Of a DNA stretch of 64,000 nucleotides, positions 53,389-61,441 are shown one piece after another. The translations under genes and the position numbers were made by a program. Origin of the DNA: Actinomycetales bacterium JB111 (GTDB lineage Bacteria > Actinomycetota > Actinomycetes > Actinomycetales > Actinomycetaceae); NCBI GenBank assembly GCA_900163555.1, contig FUHX01000010.1:1-64000 (forward strand). Reading direction: 5' to 3'. Position 1 is the first letter of the stretch. Every line of letters starts with the position of its first letter. Under the pieces are notes generated by a model that had not been told where the DNA came from, searched no databases, and saw only the letters and a list, made by a program, of their open reading frames with translations.

Positions 53389-53460
53389 ACGGGGTCGGCG
53401 GCGACCGATCGACCCAGGATGTTCACAGCCCGGACCGCACACGTTGGAACGTCCGAAATG

Positions 53461-53483
53461 TTTCCCTGGAATATCCTGGGAAA
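53461..53483. promoter_or_regulatory. Imperfect 23-bp palindrome upstream of HAD gene
   Basis: TTTCCCTGGA / TCCTGGGAAA around a central ATA, with one T-T mismatch per side. It is A/T-rich compared with its surroundings and lies 84 bp before the HAD gene ATG. Candidate operator. Confidence 0.45.
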
Positions 53484-53494
53484 ACGCCGATTCA

Positions 53495-53508
53495 GTGAGT
53501 GCACTCAC
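53495..53508. promoter_or_regulatory. Perfect palindrome GTGAGTGCACTCAC
   Basis: 14-bp perfect palindrome, 58 bp before the HAD gene ATG and 11 bp after the 23-bp palindrome. Likely dimer-binding site. Confidence 0.45.
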
Positions 53509-53566
53509 CGGCGAATTGTGCCTGGGCCCCTTTCTGTTCCCTGTCCGATCCGCAAGACTGGGAACC

Positions 53567-54466
53567 ATGAACACGCCCCATCTGCCCTCGTTCGACGAGA
53601 AGAAGTACGTCGACAGCTGGCTCACCGACATGGACGGTGTTCTCGTCCACGAGGAGACCGCCCTGCCCGGGGCCGTCGAGTTCATCGACGCGCTCAAGGC
53701 GTCCGGCCTGCCCTTCACCGTGCTCACGAACAACTCGATCTACACGCCCCGCGACCTGCGGGCCCGCCTGCACGCCAGCGGCCTCGACATCCCCGAGGAG
53801 GCCATCTGGACCTCCGCCCTGGCGACCGCGGAGTTCCTGCGCAGCCAGCGCCCCGGCGGCAGCGCCTACGTCCTCGGCGAGGCCGGGCTGACGACCGCCC
53901 TGCACGACGCCGGCTACATCATCACCGAGCGCGACCCGGACTACGTCGTGCTCGGCGAGACCCGCACGTACTCCTTCTCGGCCATCACGCGCTGCATCCG
54001 CCTCATCGAGAGGGGCGCGCGCTTCATCGCCACGAACCCGGACGTCTCGGGCCCGTCCCCGGACGGCACGCTGCCGGCCACCGGCTCGGTCGCCGCGCTC
54101 ATCACGGCCGCCACCGGCCGCACCCCCTACTACGTCGGCAAGCCGAACCCGCTGATGATGCGCAGCGCGCTCAACCGGCTCGACGCCCACTCGGAGACGT
54201 CGGTGATGATCGGCGACCGCATGGACACCGACATGATCTCGGGCCTCGAGGCCGGCATGCGCACGATCCTCGTGCTCTCCGGCTCGACCCCGGCCGACAA
54301 GGTCGACAGCTTCCCGTTCACGCCCACCCGCGTGCACAACTCGATCGAGGACGTCGTCCCGCTGGTCGCCCAGTTCGCCCGCCCCAAGGCGGAGCGCCCG
54401 GCCTCGCTGACCGAGCGCGCCCGCAAGTCCGCCAAGGCGGACACCCCCACCGACGCCGACGCCTGA
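53567..54466 (+). CDS. HAD-IIA (NagD-like) phosphatase
   Basis: 299 aa. Motif I LTDMDGVL (nucleophile Asp), motif II in TVLTNNS, C2A cap, Lys in VGKPNPLMM, motif IV MIGDRMDTDMISG. NagD-like enzymes dephosphorylate nucleotides or sugar phosphates. ATG at 53567 starts the family's N-terminus; longer upstream frame is shadow. C-terminus of about 40 residues is Lys/Ala-rich. Preceded by two palindromes and followed by a clean hairpin. Confidence 0.9.
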   Translation: MNTPHLPSFDEKKYVDSWLTDMDGVLVHEETALPGAVEFIDALKASGLPFTVLTNNSIYTPRDLRARLHASGLDIPEEAIWTSALATAEFLRSQRPGGSAYVLGEAGLTTALHDAGYIITERDPDYVVLGETRTYSFSAITRCIRLIERGARFIATNPDVSGPSPDGTLPATGSVAALITAATGRTPYYVGKPNPLMMRSALNRLDAHSETSVMIGDRMDTDMISGLEAGMRTILVLSGSTPADKVDSFPFTPTRVHNSIEDVVPLVAQFARPKAERPASLTERARKSAKADTPTDADA

Positions 54467-54507
54467 GTCAGGCGCTCAACTCGCGGCCGTCAGCCGCGCC
54501 AGACAGG

Positions 54508-54538
54508 GACGGGACCCGGCCATCGGCCGGGTCCCGTC
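54508..54538. terminator. Perfect hairpin between convergent genes
   Basis: 14-bp perfect arms (GACGGGACCCGGCC and complement) with a 3-nt loop between the HAD and APH-like gene stops. Confidence 0.85.
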
Positions 54539-54570
54539 GTCGTCTCCGAGGTTCTCGGCTCTCCGGCCGG

Positions 54571-55341
54571 TCAGTTCTCCGACTGGTCGCCCGCGGTCCA
54601 CAAGCGCAGGTACCACTCGACGACGCTGGGCGGGGCGGCGAGGCCGTAGCCCCGCCGGAACTCGTCCAGGTGTCCGGGCCCGTAGTTGAAGTCGATGGAC
54701 CACTCGGCGGCCGCGACGTCGGCCCACCGGCTTCCGATCCCGAGCGCGCCGAGGTCGACGTACCCGGTGGGCGCGCCGTCGTCGCCCAGGAGGTAGTTCG
54801 GCGCGCAGGCGTCTCCCGTGCAGACGACGAGGTCCGTCGGGGCGGTGGTCGGGGCGGTGGCCCGCAGCTCGGCCCGTGCCTCCGCCGTGACCGTGGCGGG
54901 GAGCTCCGCGATTCGCTGCTTGATGGTCCAGGTCCACGGACAGTCCGCGACCGGCATCCGTTCGTGCCACGCGCGCAGCGCGGCGCCGACCGCGCGTGCG
55001 GCCTGCGCCGGGCGGGCGATCCAGTACGGCTCGACCGCGTTCGTTCCGGGGAGCACCGTCGTCGCGAGCCACTCGAAGCCGTCCTCGATCCCCACGTCGA
55101 TCACGCGCGGGACGGGCGCGTGCTCGGCGGCCCAGGCAAGACGCTCGGCCTCCGCCGCGAGGTCGGACTCCGGGTGTGGCGGGGCGACCTTGAGGACGAT
55201 CGGCTCCGTCTCCTGACCGGTCGCGTCGAGGTGGAACGTGCGCCCGCCGATCCCGTTGCGCCACAGCTCGCGGACCGCCCGGCCGTCTGCGAGACGTGTG
55301 ACGAGGGGCGGGACGGGGAGGTCGTCGTCGGGGATCGACAC
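54571..55341 (-). CDS. Aminoglycoside phosphotransferase (APH)-like kinase
   Basis: 256 aa. The kinase fold carries VVCTGDACAPNYLL where APH enzymes have HGDxxxxN: Asp and Asn are kept, His is Thr. The metal Asp is in YVDLGALGIGSRWADVA, close to APH(3') DCGRLGVADRYQD. It may phosphorylate an aminoglycoside or another small molecule; resistance is not proven. It is 6 bp downstream of the SRPBCC gene, hence one operon. Confidence 0.82.
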   Translation of the reverse strand: MSIPDDDLPVPPLVTRLADGRAVRELWRNGIGGRTFHLDATGQETEPIVLKVAPPHPESDLAAEAERLAWAAEHAPVPRVIDVGIEDGFEWLATTVLPGTNAVEPYWIARPAQAARAVGAALRAWHERMPVADCPWTWTIKQRIAELPATVTAEARAELRATAPTTAPTDLVVCTGDACAPNYLLGDDGAPTGYVDLGALGIGSRWADVAAAEWSIDFNYGPGHLDEFRRGYGLAAPPSVVEWYLRLWTAGDQSEN

Positions 55342-55347
55342 GCGCGC

Positions 55348-55998
55348 TCAGAGCTGCCGGGTGAAGTGCTCGGCCATGGCCGGGTGGTACTCGGCGAAGT
55401 CGACGGCGGTCGGGTCGCCGCCGGTGGCGGCCGCGAGCCACCGGTCCGCGTAGTACTCCCAGCCCGGCCCGACCTCGCCGACCATGGCCGGGTCGACGTC
55501 GACGTGGCGGATCGCGACGAAGCAGCCCTCGCCGTCGACGTCGAGGCGGACCTCCATGGTCCAGTCGCCCATGCGCACAACGAGGAGTCCGGGCGCCTCG
55601 CAGGCGAGGATCTGGAGGTCGACGGACGGGTGCCCGTCCTCGGCGAGCATCGTGACCGTGGCCGTGCCGCCGGACGGGCCGGAGTCGATCGTGCCGAACC
55701 ATTCGGCGAGTCCGTCGGAGGTGGTCAGGCCGTGCCAGGCGTGCGGGCGGGGGATCGACAGCCGGCGGGAGACGACGACGTCGACGCGGCCCGGGATCGA
55801 GCCCGGCAGGACGGTCCCGGACGCGTGCGGGGCGGCGAGGCCCGAGGGACGGACCGCGGACCTCGCGTCCTCCAGGCGCTGACGGACGGCCTCGAGACGC
55901 GGGTCGTCCGGCGCGAGCGGGGCGGGGTGGGCGTGGTCGTGCCCGTCGTGGTCGTGGCGCTCGTGGGAGTGGTCGTGCGCGTGGTCGTCGTCGGTCAC
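55348..55998 (-). CDS. SRPBCC (AHSA1-like) protein with His/Asp-rich N-terminus
   Basis: 216 aa. Residues 3-24 are nearly all His and Asp with Glu, Gly and Arg (HAHDHSHERHDHDGHDHAH), a metal-binding type sequence. From about 75 the START-like SRPBCC fold: RVDVVVSRRLSIPRPHAWHGLTTSDGLAEWFG. SRPBCC folds hold hydrophobic ligands. Start is GTG at 55998; GTG at 56007 is possible. First gene, with the APH-like kinase 6 bp downstream. Confidence 0.72.
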   Translation of the reverse strand: MTDDDHAHDHSHERHDHDGHDHAHPAPLAPDDPRLEAVRQRLEDARSAVRPSGLAAPHASGTVLPGSIPGRVDVVVSRRLSIPRPHAWHGLTTSDGLAEWFGTIDSGPSGGTATVTMLAEDGHPSVDLQILACEAPGLLVVRMGDWTMEVRLDVDGEGCFVAIRHVDVDPAMVGEVGPGWEYYADRWLAAATGGDPTAVDFAEYHPAMAEHFTRQL

Positions 55999-56067
55999 GT
56001 CCGCCACGCTAGTGCGGCCGGAGGCCCGACGCGCGGCCGAAACACACCCGCCACTACGCTGGAAATC

Positions 56068-57075
56068 ATGGAATTCCGCTACCTCGGCCGCTCCGGCCTG
56101 AAGATCTCCGAGATCACGTACGGCAACTGGCTCACCCACGGGTCGCAGATCGAGAACGAGACCGCGCAGGCCTGCGTGCGCTCGGCCCTGGACGCCGGGA
56201 TCACCACCTTCGACACCGCCGACGTCTACGCGAACACCAAGGCGGAGTCCGTGCTCGGGGACGCCCTGTCCGGCGAGCGCCGCGAGTCGCTGGAGATCTT
56301 CACGAAGGTCTACTGGCCGACCGGGCCGAAGGGGCACAACGACTCCGGGCTGTCGCGCAAGCACATCCTCGAGTCGATCAACGGCTCCCTCAAGCGGCTG
56401 CGCACCGACTACGTCGACCTCTACCAGGCACACCGCTTCGACACGGAGACGCCCCTCGAGGAGACGATGCGGGCGTTCGCCGACGTCGTCCGGCAGGGCA
56501 AGGCCCTCTACATCGGCGTCTCCGAGTGGACGGCCGACCAGATCCGCGAGGGCGTCGCGCTCGCGCGCGAGCTCGGCATCCAGCTCATCTCCTCGCAGCC
56601 GGAGTACTCGATGCTGTGGCGCGCCATCGAGGAGGAGGTCGCCCCGGCGTCGGAGGAGCTCGGCGTCTCGCAGATCGTGTGGAGCCCGATGGCCCAGGGC
56701 GTGCTGTCCGGCAAGTACGCCCCGGACACCGCGCCGCCCGAGGGGTCGCGCGCGGCCACCGAGGTCACCAAGGGCGCGATCGCCCGGTTCATGACGCCGG
56801 AGATCCTCACCCGCGTGCAGGGGCTGAGGCCCCTTGCCGAGGAAGCCGGCCTGACGATGCCGCAGCTCGCGATCGCGTGGGTGCTGCAGAACGACAACGT
56901 CGCCTCGGCGCTCGTGGGCGCCTCGCGCCCCGAGCAGGTGACGGACAACGTCAAGGCCGCGGGCATCACCCTGGAGCCCGCGCTCATGGCGAGCATCGAC
57001 GAGGTCCTGGGCGACGTCGTCGAGCGGGACCCCGCGCGGACCGCAGAGCGGGCGCCGAAGCAGCGCCCGAGCTGA
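56068..57075 (+). CDS. Aldo/keto reductase (Kv-beta/YghZ-like)
   Basis: 335 aa. AKR tetrad: Asp in TTFDTADVYA with Tyr, Lys in IFTKVYWP, and His in YQAHRFD. The MEFRYLGRSGLKISEITYGNW start is characteristic of the AKR6/14-type group. Likely reduces aldehydes with NADPH. Divergent from the SRPBCC gene by about 70 bp and terminated by a strong hairpin. Confidence 0.9.
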   Translation: MEFRYLGRSGLKISEITYGNWLTHGSQIENETAQACVRSALDAGITTFDTADVYANTKAESVLGDALSGERRESLEIFTKVYWPTGPKGHNDSGLSRKHILESINGSLKRLRTDYVDLYQAHRFDTETPLEETMRAFADVVRQGKALYIGVSEWTADQIREGVALARELGIQLISSQPEYSMLWRAIEEEVAPASEELGVSQIVWSPMAQGVLSGKYAPDTAPPEGSRAATEVTKGAIARFMTPEILTRVQGLRPLAEEAGLTMPQLAIAWVLQNDNVASALVGASRPEQVTDNVKAAGITLEPALMASIDEVLGDVVERDPARTAERAPKQRPS

Positions 57076-57094
57076 CCGGCCGCCGGCCGTACGT

Positions 57095-57141
57095 GACGAG
57101 GCCGCGGGAGTGGGGTGTTCGCCCCATCCCGCGGCCTCGTC
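57095..57141 (+). terminator. Strong hairpin after aldo/keto reductase
   Basis: Arms 57095-57115 and 57122-57141, about 20 pairs with one bulged G, TGTTCG loop, no U-tract. Confidence 0.8.
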
Positions 57142-57219
57142 CCGTGCGCGGCCCGTCGCTACGTTGAGGGTCTGACGCTCGTCGAGAGTCCTCGCGAGCC
57201 CCCGACCGAAGGACGCATC

Positions 57220-57306
57220 ATGGCCACCATCTGGGAGATCATCCTGACGCTCCTCGCGACGCTCGCCCCGTGGCTCGACCTGAGCGGCTTCGGACCGGTC
57301 GCCTGA
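57220..57306 (+). CDS. Small hydrophobic peptide (28 aa), hypothetical
   Basis: MATIWEIILTLLATLAPWLD... : a single amphipathic or membrane helix ending SGFGPVA. GAAGGA lies 5 nt before the ATG. A longer frame from 57115 would read through the terminator hairpin, so the short start is preferred. It stands alone between a terminator and a convergent gene. May be a small membrane peptide; function unknown. Confidence 0.45.
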   Translation: MATIWEIILTLLATLAPWLDLSGFGPVA

Positions 57307-57331
57307 GCGTCCGGGCCGACGCCCGCCACCG

Positions 57332-58522
57332 TCAGCCGAAGAGCTGCTTCGAGGCGATCTCCGCGCCCTCGACGAGCGAGCGGAGCTTCGCCCACGCCAC
57401 GTCCGTCGCGACGAACTCGTAGCTCGCGAAGGTCGCCAGACCGCAGTCGATGCCCGCGATGACGCGCTCCGGGTCGCCGACGGCCTCGGCGGCCTCGACG
57501 ATCCGCTTCGCGACGAGCTTCGGGTGCTCGAGGTAGTTCGTCGTCACGTCGATGACACCCGGGAGGAGTACGGCGCCGTCGGGTAGCGGGTGGTCCTTCA
57601 GCGCGGCGATCTCGTGCTCGTGGCGCGGGTTCGCGAACGGGATGCTGAAACCGCCGACCTTCGCGCGGTACAGGTGCGGGAGGAGGACGTCGACGGGGAC
57701 GTCGTCCTGGTGCGGGCCCTGCCAGTTGCCCCAACACACGTGCAGGCGCACGCGGTCCGCCGGCAGCCCCTCGATCGCACGGTTGATCGCATCGATGTGG
57801 CTGTCGACCACCGCGAGGAACTCATCCAAGGACGAGTCCTGGTACTGGATGACCCGCTCCATGGCGAGGTCCGGGGCATCGAGCTGGAGGATGTGCCCGC
57901 GGGCGACGATCTCGCGGTACTCGACAGCGAGCTGGTCGGCGAGCGCCTCGGTGTACTCCTCGTTGTTCGCGTAGTGCGGGTTCTCCGGGTCCAGCAGCAG
58001 CGTCTCGGCCACGATGCCGGGCGTAGCGGCGGACACGAAGGTGGCGGGAGCGGTCGGGCGGTCGGCGCCGTGCTCGGCGACCGCCTTCTCGAAGCCGTCG
58101 AGGTCCGCGAGGAGCTCGCGGCGCTCGGGGTCGTAGACGACCTCGCCCTGCGCGAGCGGGGTGTCCCACACGCGGGCGACCTCGGCGTCGACGGCGATCT
58201 GCTTGGCCTGGATCGCCGCGTAGTCCGGGAACTTCAGCGTGTCCAGCGTGGGCTTGCGCCGGCCCTCGCCACCAAACCCGCCGATGCGCTCCTGCACGTA
58301 GGTGGAGAACCCGACGCGGGGCACCTCGCCGTCGTTGATGATGTCGAGTCCGGTCTCGAGCTGCTTCGCCACGGTCTCCTGCCGCACCCGGTCGACCTCG
58401 GCCGCGAGCGCCTCGACGTCGATGTCCTTGCCCTTGTCGCGCGCCACCAACAGGTCGGTGAGCTTCTGCGAGCGGGGAAGGGAGCCGGTATGGGTGGTCA
58501 GGATCCGTGAGGTTGAGGTCAT
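57332..58522 (-). CDS. Cobalamin-independent methionine synthase-like protein (MetE C-terminal domain)
   Basis: 396 aa, a stand-alone MetE C-terminal-type barrel without the MetE N-terminal half. TTHTGSLPRSQ at the start; zinc ligands His and Cys in LHVCWGNWQGP and Cys in IDCGLATFASYE. Such short homologues transfer methyl groups to homocysteine or other thiols, using unusual donors in some organisms. The ATG at 58522 starts the homologous region; about 50 bp before it GC begins to fall. Confidence 0.85.
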   Translation of the reverse strand: MTSTSRILTTHTGSLPRSQKLTDLLVARDKGKDIDVEALAAEVDRVRQETVAKQLETGLDIINDGEVPRVGFSTYVQERIGGFGGEGRRKPTLDTLKFPDYAAIQAKQIAVDAEVARVWDTPLAQGEVVYDPERRELLADLDGFEKAVAEHGADRPTAPATFVSAATPGIVAETLLLDPENPHYANNEEYTEALADQLAVEYREIVARGHILQLDAPDLAMERVIQYQDSSLDEFLAVVDSHIDAINRAIEGLPADRVRLHVCWGNWQGPHQDDVPVDVLLPHLYRAKVGGFSIPFANPRHEHEIAALKDHPLPDGAVLLPGVIDVTTNYLEHPKLVAKRIVEAAEAVGDPERVIAGIDCGLATFASYEFVATDVAWAKLRSLVEGAEIASKQLFG

Positions 58523-58676
58523 GGCGCCCACGCTAGGGGCGCGGCTGGACCGGCACAGGGCCGAGCCGGACCGTCTCACCAGGTGAGGCACACACAGCTT
58601 CGACCAGTTCCGTTGGGTGGAGATTCCTGTGACACTGAACGTGAACAAGTAGCGATTAAAGATTCTGGTGTCAGCC

Positions 58677-58735
58677 GCGTCGAGATCCTCCGAACGGTGG
58701 TCGCGGGAACTTCCACCGTTGGAGGATCTCGACGC
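58677..58735 (-). terminator. Hairpin after the lower-GC ABC operon
   Basis: Arms 58677-58700 and 58713-58735, about 23 pairs with one bulge. It lies past the stop of the leftward binding-protein gene, in the 264-bp spacer (58523-58786) that otherwise shows only an A/T-rich stretch. Confidence 0.75.
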
Positions 58736-58786
58736 GCGCCGGGCTGCCCCCTACCCATCCCCCGATGTGAGCGGTCTATATGATTG

Positions 58787-59764
58787 TCAATCAGATAGAT
58801 AGCTCGTATCCACGTATCCCTCAGGGTCAAAGTCTTCGGTAGAGACACCCGTGATGGCGGCGCTCACCTCGACGATGTTCGTCAGTCCATCAAGAGGAAT
58901 GTCCAGGCCGGGGCTGATGATCTCCTCTCCGACCATGAAGTCATATGCGTCTTGCGCTGCGCTGGTGTCGACCGACGCATACTCCTCGAGGATGCGCACC
59001 GCGTCGCCTTCGTTCGAGGGATCGTAGATCCAGTCCGCGGCCGACCTGAGAGCACGCGTGAATCCTCCAGCAGCCTCCGGGTTCGCTTCCGCCCACGATC
59101 CGTTGACGATCGCCGGAGTCTGAATGTAGTAGTCGTCATAGGTAGCGAACATGGTCGCCCCATCGGCGACCGCCAGCGAGTCGAACGGCGGAATGAGCAA
59201 GGCACCGTCGACCTGCCCGTTCTGCATCGCGACAATCCGGTCAGACGAGTTCGGCATCGCCACCGGCGTCGTCGACTCCCACTCGACGCCGTTGGTCTGC
59301 AGCAGGTAGAAGAGCAGGTTGGCCGTTCCCCCTTCGACAGCACCGGCCGTAACCTGCGCACCCTCGAGGTCTTCGACGCTCTCGACACCGGGCGCACCAA
59401 AGAGTCGAAGAGCCGGGCGCTGAAAGAGTGCACCAGTAATGACGACATCGGCACCCTCGTCCACGGCGCTGATCACGCTGTCACCGAGAGCGATACCGAC
59501 ATCGGCCGAACCCGAAGCCACTGCTTGGACGAGGTTTGCTGAGTTCTGCACCTGGATCTCTTCGATCGTGACGCCTTCGTCGTCGTAGAAGCCCTGATCA
59601 TCTGCGATGGCATGCAGCCACTGGAGTGAACCGGGTGCAAGCAGTGCAAGCTGAACACTCGCCTCACCGTCATCGCCTTCAGAGGCTGCGTCTCCACCTC
59701 CACATGCAGCGAGAAGCGCGGCCACACCGATAGCCGCGGCAGTTGTAGTCATGTGTCGTCTCAT
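58787..59764 (-). CDS. ABC substrate-binding lipoprotein (NMT1/SsuA-like)
   Basis: 325 aa. Lipobox LLAAC (C21). Mature start LALLAPGSLQWLHAIADDQGFYDDEGV and the motif GSADVGIALGDSVI are typical NMT1/SsuA. AAGGAG 7 nt before the ATG at 59764. Third ABC gene of the operon headed by the amidohydrolase. Its ligand is likely the cyclic amide or ureide used by that enzyme (inference). Codon use is less GC-rich than the core. Confidence 0.87.
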   Translation of the reverse strand: MRRHMTTTAAAIGVAALLAACGGGDAASEGDDGEASVQLALLAPGSLQWLHAIADDQGFYDDEGVTIEEIQVQNSANLVQAVASGSADVGIALGDSVISAVDEGADVVITGALFQRPALRLFGAPGVESVEDLEGAQVTAGAVEGGTANLLFYLLQTNGVEWESTTPVAMPNSSDRIVAMQNGQVDGALLIPPFDSLAVADGATMFATYDDYYIQTPAIVNGSWAEANPEAAGGFTRALRSAADWIYDPSNEGDAVRILEEYASVDTSAAQDAYDFMVGEEIISPGLDIPLDGLTNIVEVSAAITGVSTEDFDPEGYVDTSYLSD

Positions 59765-59774
59765 GAAAATCTCC

Positions 59775-60626
59775 TTAGGAAGCGGGGGCATCGGACGCGC
59801 CCGTCGAGAGGTCAGCAGTTTCCAGCCCGAGGCTGCCTCTGACTTCCTTCTCGATGAGTGTCCAGATACGATCGACGATTCGGCCAAATTCAGGCTCACG
59901 CTTGAGACTCAGATTCCGCGGCCGCTCGAACGGTACGTCGACGACCTCCTTCACAGTGCCTGGGTGAGCCGAAAGCACGACAACGCGATCGGCCAGATAG
60001 ACAGCTTCGTCGATCTGGTGGGTGATGAACACAACGGTTTTTCTATCCTGATTCCAGATCCTCAAAAGCTCGCTGGACATGATCTCGCGCGTCTGGGCAT
60101 CAAGTGCTGCAAACGGCTCGTCAAGGAGGAGAATCCGCGGATCGACTGCGAGTGCCCGCGCGATGTTGACACGCTGGCGCATGCCGCCTGAGAGCTCTCG
60201 TGGGTAGCTGTCTCCCACATGGCCGAGCCCGACGGCACGCAGACGTTCATCGGCCGCCGCCCACGCCTCGCGTCTCTTCACACCCTGGAGCGTGAGCCCG
60301 TACGCCACATTCGCGCGCACGGTGGACCACGGCAGCAAGTTGTCCCGCTGGAACACCATCGCTCGGCTCGTGCTTGGGCCGTCGATAAGGGCGCCGTCCT
60401 CCAGAAGCTCTCCCTCCGTCGGCTCAAGCAAGCCGGCGAGCAACCGGAGCAGAGTCGACTTGCCGGACCCAGAAGCGCCCACCACGCAGACAAACTCTCC
60501 GGGCTGAACGTCGACCGACAAACGATCGAGAGCGACAACCGGCGGACGGTTCACGGGCGTGAAGGTCAGGTTGACGTCCCGGACGGAGAGACCGCCGGAC
60601 TTCGGGGTCTGAGCACCGGTATTCAC
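59775..60626 (-). CDS. ABC transporter ATP-binding protein (SsuB/TauB-like)
   Basis: 283 aa. Walker A GASGSGKST, signature LSGGMRQRVNIARAL, Walker B ILLLDEPFAALDAQ. The GTG at 60626 overlaps the permease stop (GTGA) and has AAGGAGG 5 nt upstream, so it is preferred over the ATG at 60641. Confidence 0.9.
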   Translation of the reverse strand: MNTGAQTPKSGGLSVRDVNLTFTPVNRPPVVALDRLSVDVQPGEFVCVVGASGSGKSTLLRLLAGLLEPTEGELLEDGALIDGPSTSRAMVFQRDNLLPWSTVRANVAYGLTLQGVKRREAWAAADERLRAVGLGHVGDSYPRELSGGMRQRVNIARALAVDPRILLLDEPFAALDAQTREIMSSELLRIWNQDRKTVVFITHQIDEAVYLADRVVVLSAHPGTVKEVVDVPFERPRNLSLKREPEFGRIVDRIWTLIEKEVRGSLGLETADLSTGASDAPAS

Positions 60627-61441
60627 GCATCCTCCTTCCATGGTGCGAGCTTTCGCTCGAGGGCGGTCAGGAGAATCGATGCCAGTAGGCCGATTATCCC
60701 CAGTACGACGACGTAGGCGAGTAGGCGAGCAGTCTGGTACTGCTGCGCAGCTGCACTGATGACGTAGCCGAAGCCCGCGACGGCGCCGAAGAACTCGGCG
60801 ACAATCACGCCAACCAGCGCTCGAGCGAACGCGACACGAACGCCACTGATGATGAAGGGGACGGAGTGTGGCAACGTCACCGTTTTGAGGACCTGCCAGC
60901 GCGTGGCTCGGAACGAATGCGCCGTCTCGATGAGATCAGAGTCGGCACTGCGCAAACCCGCATCGGTCGAAGTGATGACCGGGAAGATCGCCATGAGGAT
61001 GACGACGGCGATCTTGCTGGAGATGCCAAAGCCGAGCCCCGCGATGAACAGCGGCGCGAGGGCCACGATCGGAACCGAGTACAGCGCCGTCAGGATCGGG
61101 TCGAGCGTCTGCCGTATCGGCTTACTCCCCGCGAGGATCGCGCCGATCAACAGGCCCCCGAGGACTGCAAGAGGGAATGCGATGAGAAGTTCAATCCCGG
61201 TCGTTGCGAAGTGCTCGTTGAATGCCCCCGTCGAGACCTCCTCACCAAACGCTCGGGCCACCTCGAGGGGCGGCACCACGAGCAATCTGTTGTTGATCAC
61301 GTAGGCCGCCAGGACATGCCACAGCACGACAAACAGGATCATCGACAGCACGAGACGAAGCGTCGAGGCCCCGCGCGTCGATCCACCCAGCCACGGAAAG
61401 AACCTGAAGTTCTGAGCTTTCTTGGCACTAGGCATGAGCAT
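60623..61441 (-). CDS. ABC transporter permease (SsuC-like)
   Basis: 272 aa. About six helices; the EAA loop appears as DLIETAHSFRATRWQVLKTVTLPHSVPFI. Start ATG at 61441, with GGGAGG 6 nt before it, overlaps the amidohydrolase gene end by 14 nt; 61435 is the alternative. One permease only, so a homodimer. Confidence 0.87.
   Translation of the reverse strand: MLMPSAKKAQNFRFFPWLGGSTRGASTLRLVLSMILFVVLWHVLAAYVINNRLLVVPPLEVARAFGEEVSTGAFNEHFATTGIELLIAFPLAVLGGLLIGAILAGSKPIRQTLDPILTALYSVPIVALAPLFIAGLGFGISSKIAVVILMAIFPVITSTDAGLRSADSDLIETAHSFRATRWQVLKTVTLPHSVPFIISGVRVAFARALVGVIVAEFFGAVAGFGYVISAAAQQYQTARLLAYVVVLGIIGLLASILLTALERKLAPWKEDA

Noticed and set aside
57115-57306. 63-codon version of the small peptide gene
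   Set aside because: It would start inside the terminator hairpin arm; the ATG at 57220 has the ribosome binding site and the coherent hydrophobic sequence.
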